Assembly (NCBI GenBank): GCA_022457155.1
Contig: JAJGOT010000049.1
Coordinates: forward strand, 197,501-261,500
Length of the DNA: 64,000 nucleotides
Reading direction: 5' to 3'
Source of the DNA: Cladopsammia gracilis
Taxonomy: Eukaryota; Cnidaria; Anthozoa; Scleractinia; Dendrophylliidae
Within the stretch, counting starts at the first letter, position 1, and the number at the start of each line of letters is the position of its first letter. Both the position numbers and the translations under genes were made by a program. This document shows positions 1-8,257 of the stretch, piece after piece. The notes under the pieces were generated by a model. The model did not search any database. It worked only from the letters and a program-made list of their open reading frames with translations, and was not told the DNA's origin.

Positions 1-1248
1 GTTTATTGTGTATTGATTTGCGTTGGCTTCATTCAGTTCATATCTGAACGTCAAAGAAACCACAGCATCTTTCACATCATCTTCTTGGTTTCGGAGATCG
101 AAGTAAATCATTCCATAAAGCTCTTTGAAATTTTTTCGATCTATCAGTGGGCCACTCAGAGTGTCATTATAACCGGAATTGAATGACATCAAAGCGCGGT
201 AAAGTCTTGATTCTTCATCCGAGGTCATTTCCAATTGGGGATAATAAATTGAGTTGTTCAACTCCAGCTGTGCTCGAGTGAATCGCCGGTTGGCTGCATT
301 AATATTGAATGTCTTGAAAGTGAATATATTATCTGTCTGACTATTATAAGATGCCGTCGGAACAACCCAAATCAACACATGCCTAGGCCTTCGAATTCCA
401 TTGGAAATACGGAAATAGCTATTCGTGGCTGTTGATTGCAATATTTCCTGGTGTTCTCTCAAGTATGTCCACTTTTTCGGTTTCGGATAATCTTCAACAT
501 ATTGTTTCAAGCCTTTGCCATTGAAAATTATTTTTGGGCACCACAATCTGAGTTTAGTGAGAATCACTTTTGAATCTGGCGCGGCACCTTTTTGGAAAAT
601 CAAGTTGTTGTCATTTTCAAGTTTCAACACAAGAGTTGTCTTTATATTTGGGTGAAGGTTATTTTGGAAAGCATCGAAATAACTGTATAAATTCAGAGGA
701 ATTGAAAATTTGTTGATAGCCGCCCCATCAGTCAGGATTTTACGTTTAGCAAAACCTTCATTATATGCGGCTACTATTGTTTTATCTGCTAGTTGTAGTC
801 GTCCTTCTGTTGTTCCTGTTGATGTATCAGGATAGAAGAACTGATCTGGTCCAACCGAATCGGCATAGGTTTTCGTATATTTCAAGAGCGTCAACGCATT
901 TGCTGATTCATTTGCGCGTAAGTTGTTATAAACTGTTTCCCCATTACATTCTACTTGGATTTCTTTTATGAATGTCAGGCCATTAGTTGTTGTGCAATCT
1001 TGATTACCATTGTTGGCCCCTGCGGTTATTCCAGTTGCACTGTCAGCCGTTGTAACAAGCTTAAAGTCAACCTCCAGATATGCATTATACCAATCAATCG
1101 GATTGGCTTCGGAGGAATTATCCACGTTGAAGCGATATTCGCCTTTTGTCTGCCGGTTGTCATTGGCAATGTTGTCATTGAGTGGTGTTTCGAGATCATA
1201 ATATGTATATTCATATCTTTTTACGAATTCCGGATTTCTAAAGTTCAT
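1..1248 (-). CDS. Polinton major capsid protein (partial, C-terminus cut by window edge)
   Basis: An uninterrupted frame of 416 codons runs from an ATG at 1248 to base 1 and leaves the window still open. The product resembles the double jelly-roll major capsid proteins of Polintons: N-terminal MNFRNPEFVKRYEYTYYDLE, then beta-rich sequence with many Asn, Tyr and Phe, and a late DDVKDAVVSLTFRY strand. It would form the capsid shell. It is the last gene of the minus-strand virion cluster, about 30 bp after the small basic protein. TATATAA and TAAAATAACG lie directly before the ATG. No stop or frameshift is seen, unlike most neighbours. The assignment rests on fold-like pattern and gene order; a structure search would confirm it. 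Confidence 0.82.
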   Translation of the reverse strand, partial: MNFRNPEFVKRYEYTYYDLETPLNDNIANDNRQTKGEYRFNVDNSSEANPIDWYNAYLEVDFKLVTTADSATGITAGANNGNQDCTTTNGLTFIKEIQVECNGETVYNNLRANESANALTLLKYTKTYADSVGPDQFFYPDTSTGTTEGRLQLADKTIVAAYNEGFAKRKILTDGAAINKFSIPLNLYSYFDAFQNNLHPNIKTTLVLKLENDNNLIFQKGAAPDSKVILTKLRLWCPKIIFNGKGLKQYVEDYPKPKKWTYLREHQEILQSTATNSYFRISNGIRRPRHVLIWVVPTASYNSQTDNIFTFKTFNINAANRRFTRAQLELNNSIYYPQLEMTSDEESRLYRALMSFNSGYNDTLSGPLIDRKNFKELYGMIYFDLRNQEDDVKDAVVSLTFRYELNEANANQYTIN

Positions 1249-1278
1249 CGTTATTTTACTTATATAATATTTTATTTT

Positions 1279-1655
1279 TCAGATGAAATCATTGTAAACA
1301 TCTCTCACATATTGGAAATTGTTGTTGGTATTTGTTTGAGGCTTGGGTTCACTGCGAACCGCCTCAGCGGCTCGGCTTTGTTTTCTCAGAATTTCCCCAA
1401 TTTCTTTTCCTTTTGTTTCCGAGGCTGCGCTCGGTTTCTTTGATGTGAATTTATCATAATTTTTTTCACCAATGACTTGTCCAGTTTTTTCGCCAATTTT
1501 TTCAGCCCCTTTTCAACTAATTTTTCTGCTGCCTTTGAAGCTAATTTTGAAGCTGTTTTGCCGGTTAATTTAGCAGCGAGTTTCGAGAAAACGTCTGAAA
1601 ACCCACCTCCATATGTTATTTCCCCTGTAACAGGATCTCTTTCTCTTCTTTCCAT
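1279..1655 (-). pseudogene. Small Lys-rich virion protein (pVI/pX-like candidate), frameshifted
   Basis: The frame starts MERRERDPVTGEITYGGGF and continues as an amphipathic Ala/Lys/Leu-rich segment (residues about 18-55), as expected of a membrane-active or DNA-condensing minor virion protein of the adenovirus pVI/pX type. The starting frame stops at 1386. The neighbouring frame has the more protein-like continuation, with Gly-Glu-Lys repeats, and ends at a TGA at 1279-1281 just before the capsid gene. A one-base shift in an A/T run near 1495-1505 would explain this. The ATG at 1655 sits in ATTAAAATGG, and the stop codon of the preceding penton-like gene overlaps that motif. The function is inferred from size, composition and position only. 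Confidence 0.55.
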
Positions 1656-1656
1656 T

Positions 1657-2414
1657 TTAATTCACTTCTTTAATTACTACAGTCAAAGAAATATCAATAT
1701 CATTCAGATCCACTTCTCGGTCTTCATCATCAGTCATGAAGAAGGTGGCCTCAGAAATATGCTTAGAGTTTATTTTATTCCACAAGTAATTCATTGGTTG
1801 AATTTCGAATGGCAATGCTCTGGTTTTAGTGCTGGTTGAGAACGTGTAAAGCACATTTGACCTTTTCCCGGAGATAATTGAATCGCTCAAAAGACTGCTT
1901 CTGAGATAGAGATTGTCAACACTGTTTGATATATTTGGAAACGTCGACCCATAAGCACTAGCTGTTAATTTAACCGCATCAAATCCCAACAAGACGTGAA
2001 AGTTTCCACTGTTTGCAAAATCAATTTGAAAGTTTTCAGCCAACTGAATAAATACTTTGAAAGTTGTCAAATCAAACAACACATTGATTCCATATTGGTC
2101 TTTTCCAATTGGCCCAATGTTTTTGTGAATGAATTCGTGGATATCATCATAATCATAAACGCCGCGGGAAAGGTGATTGTTTCCCATGTCTTGCCCTTGT
2201 CTTTTGAAATTACCAACTTGTTGTTGCAGTATTTAGGCCTCATATTATGCCAACTTGCAGTCATGGAAAGATGATCCAAAGCCAAATAATGTTGTTTATT
2301 ATCGTTTAATTTCAACTCAGGAATAAACTTAATTGTGAAATTCCCTGGTTTATTTTGTGGGTTTTGTTTTCTTGCATCAATTGATTTGAAGACAAGTACT
2401 CTGTTTACATCCAT
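1657..2414 (-). pseudogene. Polinton penton-like minor capsid protein, frameshifted
   Basis: Two overlapping minus-strand frames (2414 to 2067 and 2187 to 1657) together cover about 250 residues. The first has a hydrophobic strand followed by LDHLSMTASWHNMRPKY; the second has GVYDYDDIHEFIHKNIG and then LLGFDAV. Polinton minor capsid (penton, single jelly-roll) proteins share this order of a W-x-N-x-P-like strand, a P-x-G-x-Y-like turn and an LGF motif, and they close the fivefold vertices. The frame changes by one base near 2165-2175. The ATG at 2414 overlaps the stop of the upstream 382-aa gene and is preceded by TTTAAAATA. The stop at 1657 abuts the next gene, so the cluster is tightly packed. 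Confidence 0.7.
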
Positions 2415-3562
2415 TATTTTAAATATTTCTGATAAAGTTTTTCATGCATTGTTCTGTCTATTGCCCCGATTTTCAAGAGTTCATCATTTATTTGGGAAAG
2501 ATCATTTCTCAAGACTGGCGAGTTGTTGCCAGCAGCCATTGATCCAATCAAAATCTTCATACGATCCGCCAGCTCTTCTGGCTTCTGATAGAAGACGACA
2601 CCCGATCCAACCATCCTGGATTTACCTGAGGATTTGTGCGCAGGCATATTAGACAACAAATTCAAATCATTGAAAATTTTCACAGCATTCATAGAATATT
2701 TTCGTCGGGGATTGTATCTCTTTGTCAACAAATCGATGAGTGATTTGTCTGCATCTGCTTTATAAATCAGTTTTCCACCTCTTAAGGCCTTCAGCTTCAT
2801 TTCATTGACAAGTTTGGGGACATCGATAAGCAACCCGCCATATTGACTTTGTTGAATCTTATATGCATTCCTTCGAGGTTGTTTATATGAGCGAACACCG
2901 GTTCCTTTTTTTGGTGTTACCATAACTCCTTCTTTTGCGTCAATTAAACGATTAATTTGGTCTGTATATTTGTCTAAGGCTAGTGAGTCAGCCATTAACT
3001 GATCCCATTTCTCTTTGTCAGCCTCACTTAAGACTTTGTTATTCGTCTGTTTCTTGTGTAAATTAGTTATCTGCGTAGAATTTTGGGATTTTCTATTTTT
3101 TTTATACAATTCTTTGGCCTCTTTAACGTGTTCAATTGGTAATCCTAAAAGGGTGTCTAAAGGTGTTAAATGATATCGTCGGAAAACTTCTTTTTCTGCC
3201 TCAGAAATTCCTTTGTAGATATCAATATCAAATTTTCTTGGTGATTTATAGGGTATTGGCATCGTCACGCTTTCAGCACCTTCAAGTGGCAACTCTCTAT
3301 TCAGCGTGACGATGTCTTGAAGGCCTTCAGTCAAAGCCAGTTGATTTTGCCGGAGTTGTTCAATCACGGCGTCATGTTTTTCATCTGTCTTCTTTTGTTG
3401 TTCAATCAAAGGTTCACGGAGGGTTTTGAAATAATCACTCATAACAACATCTCTTCCCTGTTCTCGGTCTTTCACCTCATTCTTTACATCTGTGACTGCT
3501 TTCGCAATCTGATATCCCTCCATTTCTCTTCCTGCATATTTCTTTATTCGTTCAAGATCCAT
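2414..3562 (-). CDS. Conserved Polinton virion-cluster protein, 382 aa
   Basis: Intact 382-codon frame. Residues about 10-95 are charged and probably coiled-coil; the middle is basic. The C-terminal third carries GGLLIDVPKLVNEMKL, then LLTKRYNPRRKYS and LLSNMPAHKSSGKSRMVGSG, a block I recognise as recurring in Polinton structural-gene clusters without a settled function. It is the first gene of the minus-strand virion block and is divergently paired with the packaging ATPase across an 87-bp gap. The ATG at 3562 is embedded in CACTTAAAATG. A scaffold or virion role is inferred from position. Confidence 0.7.
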   Translation of the reverse strand: MDLERIKKYAGREMEGYQIAKAVTDVKNEVKDREQGRDVVMSDYFKTLREPLIEQQKKTDEKHDAVIEQLRQNQLALTEGLQDIVTLNRELPLEGAESVTMPIPYKSPRKFDIDIYKGISEAEKEVFRRYHLTPLDTLLGLPIEHVKEAKELYKKNRKSQNSTQITNLHKKQTNNKVLSEADKEKWDQLMADSLALDKYTDQINRLIDAKEGVMVTPKKGTGVRSYKQPRRNAYKIQQSQYGGLLIDVPKLVNEMKLKALRGGKLIYKADADKSLIDLLTKRYNPRRKYSMNAVKIFNDLNLLSNMPAHKSSGKSRMVGSGVVFYQKPEELADRMKILIGSMAAGNNSPVLRNDLSQINDELLKIGAIDRTMHEKLYQKYLK

Positions 3563-3652
3563 TTTAAGTGGTGAAACAACATTTATTTCAAAAGATAAGT
3601 GATGATTTGAAAGTTAAGTCAAAACTAAAGTTATGTCTCAACACTTAAAATG
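3560..3652. promoter_or_regulatory. Divergent promoter region with CACTTAAAATG at both ends
   Basis: The 87 bp between the 382-aa gene (minus, ATG 3562) and the packaging ATPase (plus, ATG 3650) end in near mirror-image motifs: CCACTTAAAATG read on the minus strand (3571 to 3560) and ACACTTAAAATG on the plus strand (3641-3652). The ATG is part of the motif in both cases, so transcripts initiating in it would be almost leaderless. This is read directly from the sequence; promoter activity is inferred. Confidence 0.6.
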
Positions 3653-4287
3653 AAGATTCCAAATTATGATCGAAACGTCAATAATCGAACAGCAAATAGA
3701 AACTATTGTGATTTCCTTGATGAGGATTTCAGAATGCTCATTGCGGGCCAAACTCGCTGCGGAAAGACAAATACGCTTATGCATATGTTGAGAAAACCTC
3801 TTATCTTCTATGATAAAATTTATTTCTATACGCCAAATCAACATCAGGACAAAATTGTCGATCCCAAAAGTTGATGGATGGAATCAGTGAAAAAGTTGGA
3901 TATCCCGTTATCGAAATTCTTGGCCCAGATGACATCATGAATACCTCAGATTATTCAAACAACAATCGGAAAACGGTCGTGTTTGATGATCTCATTAATT
4001 CTTCTGAGAGGATTCAAAAACAAATCGCTAATCACTGGACCGATGGAAGGCATCATGGGATCAGCCCGATTTATCTCTCGCAATCCTATTATGATGCTCC
4101 ACAAAAGATTTGTTTGAATTGTTCTCATATGATTCTGTATCCACCGGCAACAAAAACTCATTTGGATCTCCTTGCAAAGGAGAATTTGATTGACTCAAGT
4201 CTTTTCAATAGGCTAGGCCCATTCGAATTCCTTTTCCTTGACAAAGAAAAGAAAAGTGTTGCTAAAAACTTTGATGAACCTTTCTAA
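3650..4287 (+). pseudogene. Polinton FtsK/HerA-type genome-packaging ATPase, frameshifted
   Basis: The first frame (3650-3874) has the Walker A motif AGQTRCGKTN at about residues 32-41. The second (to 4287) has a Walker B TVVFDDL and a later PIYLSQSYYDAP segment matching the sensor region of A32-like packaging ATPases, which pump the genome into capsids. The frame changes by one base at about 3860-3872, just after YTPNQHQDKIVD. The total length of about 212 codons fits the compact Polinton ATPases. The stop TAA at 4285-4287 overlaps the start motif of the fibre gene. Apart from the single shift it appears complete. Confidence 0.88.
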
Positions 4288-4288
4288 A

Positions 4289-6073
4289 ATGGGTATATTC
4301 AACAATGTGGGAAGATTCACTAGTGTTGACTTGAGTGAATACATAAAAAATTTCAACAAACAAGTTCAACAAGGCGGACTGAAATTGGACGTCAACAATA
4401 ATTATGATATCCAACAAAAACGACTGGCCAATGTTGCCGAAGGCGTTGACAACGATGACGCAATCACAAAACACCAGGTTGACACGCTTGAAACAAATCT
4501 CGAAAACAAATTAACGCAATTGAGGGCAGATTCACTTCAGGTTGATGGTTCCTCGCATATGACTGGGGATCTTGATCTCAGAGGTCATAATATAATCAAA
4601 CCAGGAGGCATAGAAATGAATCGCAAACTGATCACCAATATGGAAACTGATGAAGACAATGATTTGTCAGCTGTCAATATGATCACTCTGAAGAAATTTC
4701 ATCCAAATGCACCTGCAACAACGCATGAAGTCACGAAGGATATTGATTTGAAAGAACTTTTCAATGTGAAAAACTCAAAACAACAAACATGGCATGATTT
4801 GGGGGCACATTATAACAATCTTGTTTCTTATAATGACGTCAAGAATATCTTTCTCAGCCGCAAAGAGACGTTTCCAATGGAGACTAGTTTGGATATGAAC
4901 AATCACACCATTTTCAATGTGAAAGACCCAACCGTGGCTGACCAAGACGCAAACAAAAGATATGTGGATACGACAGTCAATCCCAAAGCTGATAAAACAT
5001 ATGTTGATACAAAAACGGTTTCTAATAATACAAAAATAACGTAGAATACAACCGCAATCAGCGATTTGAAAACAAATAAGGCTGACCAAACATATGTCGA
5101 TGCAAAAAATAAAGATCTTAAAGACTATGTCAATAAATCTCATATCTCTTCGACTTCCCATGCAAAAGATGAATTCCGATATCTGATGGAAAATGTGGAT
5201 GAATCAAGCTCTGAATATGGGATAACAGTCAATGGAATAAATGATTTTCCAAATTCTCCACATCGTTTCAATAAGAAGGCATATGATTTATTATTGTCTC
5301 GAAATGGAAATAATCGCTACTCCGGTAGATTAGGGTTCAATATGTATAAACTCCCTGAAGGTGAATACACCGTGTGCATTGAATTCTTTCCAGGTACAAT
5401 GGGGAATGTCAGTGTGAATGTAGTGAGTACCAGCCTGAATATCAATCAACAATCAACAAAACAATTTTCAACTTATACAAGATCAATTATTCACATGCAT
5501 AAATGGCATATTTCATCACCGGAGTATATCTATTTAGATTTAAAATACGATGAAACGGCACCTTCATCATCAGATGCATCGTCAAAACTAATTATTTATG
5601 GCGTTAAAAATTCTGTAGCGGATGTTGATTCAAGTGTCTTCGATGCTCCCTTCAGTTTCGAAAATCAGCGCATGGTCATGCAAACTAATTTGGATATGAA
5701 TGGTCATCAAATCCTCAATTCAAGCCTGAAGAATAATTTTATGCTGATTGGCAGATTTAGACCATTGTCTGATAGAAATCAGGTAAATATACTTTTCGAT
5801 AATTATTTCAATGACCTCGTCATCCCAATTAACTGTAAATTAATTACCACCTATGCTCAAATTCTAACAAAAACATCTGCGTTTCCGCGACTAGCTTTAG
5901 TCATCCCAACTAAAGACACGCAAAGTGGAACGAACGTTAGTGGAGATAATCGAATTCAGGTCTTTAATTTTTCCAACGTTTCTTTTTCAGCTGGAGAGTT
6001 ATTTTCAGCAAGAATACGGGATCAAAAATTAGCTGTTGACTCTATTCAACTTACATTTCTTTTTGAAGTTTGA
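4289..6073 (+). pseudogene. Tail-fibre-like Polinton protein with in-frame TAG
   Basis: One frame of 594 codons from ATG 4289 (within TCTAAAATGGG) to 6073, broken only by TAG at 5042-5044. The N-terminal region resembles phage tail-fibre shafts: MTGDLDLRGHNI near residue 90, then copies of the NVxxPxxxxDAxxKxYVD type (FNVKDPTVADQDANKRYVD before the stop, and TYVDAKNKDLKDYV after it). The C-terminal third is beta-rich, with LDMNGHQILN and a distal domain that could bind receptors. It follows the ATPase by one base. The role as a vertex fibre is inferred from repeat type and location. An older start at 4238 overlaps the ATPase and lacks the motif. Confidence 0.72.
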
Positions 6074-6163
6074 AATTTACACAAAATACAACTGATAACG
6101 TTGTATTTGCTATTGAATTCCGCACATCCCGAAAAAGAAAAAAAATTGTTCTTGTATTCTAAA

Positions 6164-6766
6164 ATGCCTAAAAATGACCTCTTCCATTTCAATCATATTG
6201 ACCCAACACTGGACAAAGAAACACTCGAAGCGATTAAAGAATTGTACAAATATTATCACAAACGCTGGTGGTGTTATAAAAGAATGGCCAAACGACTCAA
6301 AGAAGTCTACTTTGCAAACAATATAGCTTCAACCATACTTGTTGCTGTTGGAACGATCGTTGGAGGAATCACCCTCAATCCTATCGTTTTGGGTGTAATA
6401 AGCGGGGCTGGTTTGGTTTTGAAAACAAGCAGTGAAATTAAAAATTATAAGAACAAAATAACCATGGCAAAATCCACCTTTACAACATATGATAAAGTTT
6501 TGATTGAGCTGAGATCTTACTTGAGAGGCTGTAGATTTGACCCGCAAAAATTCCGTAAGGAAATGATAACAATTGATGGTATGGTGGCTGATTTGGGCCT
6601 GAATTACGAAAAATATGAAAAAGTTTATCCAGCGGAGCTGCCGGCAAAGCCGGATCATAAACACAATTACCCAGCTTTGTTGCCAGCACCAAAAGGATTG
6701 GGAGGACCACCCAGAGGACCACCCAGAGGACCACCCAGAGGGCCACCCAAGGCGGTTTGGGTTTGA
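6164..6766 (+). CDS. Polinton conserved hydrophobic protein (PY-like), 200 aa
   Basis: Intact frame from the ATG at 6164 (TTCTAAAATGCC). Residues about 45-95 contain a Gly/Ile/Val-rich hydrophobic stretch including VGTIVGGITLNPIVLGVISG, compatible with one or two membrane-spanning or membrane-active helices, flanked by basic amphipathic helices. I recognise this core as a recurrent Polinton protein of unknown role. The C-terminus ends in a GPPR tandem repeat encoded by a 12-bp DNA repeat. It is the last plus-strand gene of the virion block and converges on the gene at 6827-7597. Confidence 0.7.
   Translation: MPKNDLFHFNHIDPTLDKETLEAIKELYKYYHKRWWCYKRMAKRLKEVYFANNIASTILVAVGTIVGGITLNPIVLGVISGAGLVLKTSSEIKNYKNKITMAKSTFTTYDKVLIELRSYLRGCRFDPQKFRKEMITIDGMVADLGLNYEKYEKVYPAELPAKPDHKHNYPALLPAPKGLGGPPRGPPRGPPRGPPKAVWV
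6703..6752 (+). repeat. 12-bp coding tandem repeat (Gly-Pro-Pro-Arg)
   Basis: About four consecutive units of GGACCACCCAGA lie at the 3' end of the hydrophobic-protein gene and encode a Gly-Pro-Pro-Arg run just before the stop. The last unit has diverged (GGGCCACCCAAG). Replication slippage explains it best. Confidence 0.85.
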
Positions 6767-6791
6767 TCATATTATCATTGAAAATATGATC
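6765..6791. terminator. Hairpin between convergent Polinton genes
   Basis: GATCATATT (6765-6773) and AATATGATC (6783-6791) form a perfect 9-bp stem with a 9-nt loop. The hairpin overlaps the stop codon of the plus-strand gene and lies about 35 bp beyond the stop of the minus-strand gene. A shared 3'-end signal is possible but not shown. Confidence 0.4.
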
Positions 6792-6826
6792 GGAAAATGG
6801 ACTCACAAAAGAAAAAAGGCGAAAGC

Positions 6827-7597
6827 TCATGACACACTATCATTAAGCTGTTTCAGTGTCAGTGCGTCACCCTTGTCTGATTGGATAATTCCCTTTTGGC
6901 GGGGTAGCTCCGGTTCATAGTCAGAGTCATAGTCATCTTCGGTATCCGCATCTTCATATTGATCAAAGAAACTAGGTTGTTCGATCAATTCTTTGATAAG
7001 AACTTCTTGGGTTGTGATTGTGATTGATGGAAAATTCCCAAGGAAAACTTGGCGAAGCCTGACGACAACAGAACCTGTGAAAGGAATTCCAATCAAGTCA
7101 TGTGGATTCACACGATTTTTAACTTCCTTGACAGTGCCATCTGATCTCTTTTTCTAAATGAGTTTGTTAAAACGGCAATTAATCTTTCCAGATTTGTCTG
7201 TGTATAGCTTGGAATAGAGTTTATAGAACTTTGAATTGTCTTCTTTGATGATTGAAAAAGAAGCATTGTTAAGTTTTCTATTTATCCTTTTGAGTTCATC
7301 TTTCTTGACAAGGACGAGTTTGTCTATGGCATTCTCAAAAGAACGAAGCATTGGAATATCATCATCATTGAGAGTAAGGCCGAGAGAGTAAGACGCGCTG
7401 CCGGGGCGGCTCGGAGATGTTTTACCAGCGTTTTTATGAATCCATATTTTCATCTTGCCTTCAAGAAGAATATTGCAAGGCTCACTGTCGGTGCCAACCA
7501 ATATTGGCAAGACAACGAATAAAAAATCACCTGTCTTTTTGGTTTCTGGTTTTGAGAGTGTTATTTTCTGGTTTTGGTAATTGGTGTTTGTGATCAT
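6827..7597 (-). pseudogene. Polinton replication-side protein, one in-frame TAG; possible ssDNA-binding
   Basis: A single frame of about 256 codons from ATG 7597 (TAAAATAATG) to 6827 is interrupted only by TAG at 7154-7156. The part before the stop has beta-strand-like segments with basic residues (KMKIWIHKNAGKTS, ASYSLGLTLNDDDI), and the part after has LIGIPFTGSVVVRLRQVF and an acidic tail rich in Asp/Glu/Tyr. An acidic C-terminus after a beta-rich basic core is typical of single-stranded-DNA-binding proteins, and the gene sits next to the replication genes, but I cannot assign it to a named family. Confidence 0.5.
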
Positions 7598-7629
7598 TAT
7601 TTTATTATCATAGATAAAAAAATAAAAAA

Positions 7630-8196
7630 TTACCAAAATTCAGCTTCCTTGAGATATTCTCGATGAATTTCCATTTCTTCATCAAGATTCAGATAAGCAG
7701 GTTTTGTTGCTGGTGTTATTTGAAGATTGGATGGGGCTTTGAAAAAGGCATCAATTGTTTTCTGAGAATAAAAGTAATATTCTTTGCCATCCGGAGCTAT
7801 CACATGAAACATGAAAAGTTTTTGCCTTTCTGTTGGATTTCTTTTGGTGATAAGTGATCGAAAAGCATGTGATTTTGTAACTGATTCGTTGCCTTCTCTG
7901 AGATGTTTATAGATTGTTTGAAGATGAAGATCGAAATATTTTGCAGCTTCTTTTGGTTAATCAAATTTGATTCCATCCAGAATGATATCAGCTGTTTTGA
8001 GATGACCATCCAAAAGAAAAACTTGGCCATCTGATTTTCGTTTTGTAGTTGTTTGACTGTTTCGAAAAGCATGTCTGAGTGTTGAAAGAACAAGACCCAT
8101 TTCTTTTGCAGCCTTATTGACATTTTTGAAAATTTTTGTTTCTCCAGTTTGACCATTTAAATCAACTGGTGTAATCTGAATATAGTCGTCTCTCAT
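7630..8196 (-). pseudogene. Protein with two NUMOD-like helix-turn-helix repeats, in-frame TAA
   Basis: The frame runs from the ATG at 8196 (an alternative ATG is at 8232) to 7630, broken only by TAA at 7957-7959. Two similar segments flank the break: NVNKAAKEMGLVLSTLRHAF before it and PKEAAKYFDLHLQTIYKHLR after it. Both look like the NUMOD1-type helix-turn-helix found beside homing-endonuclease domains and in large-virus proteins (x-AAK-x-hydrophobic pattern). No nuclease domain is visible. It is divergently paired with PolB, so a replication or regulatory DNA-binding role is plausible. Confidence 0.55.
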
Positions 8197-8257
8197 TTTA
8201 TATAGCTGAGATTTCTTTTTTGATATTTTCAAAATTTTGTGTTTGCTATATAAAATG
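8194..8257. promoter_or_regulatory. Divergent promoter with identical GCTATATAAAATG motifs
   Basis: The same 13-mer GCTATATAAAATG occurs on both strands facing outward: minus strand 8206 to 8194 (start of the helix-turn-helix gene) and plus strand 8245-8257 (start of PolB). Each copy ends in the ATG. A TATA-like sequence fused to the start codon differs from the CACTTAAAATG pair of the virion genes at 3.6 kb, suggesting a gene-class-specific signal. Confidence 0.65.

Noticed and set aside
955..1443. 162-codon plus-strand frame over the capsid gene
   Set aside because: Complement of the well-supported minus-strand capsid and small basic protein frames.
5042..5044. Programmed readthrough or alternative genetic code in the Polinton
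   Set aside because: Stops are both TAG and TAA and coexist with frameshifts; decay explains all of them.
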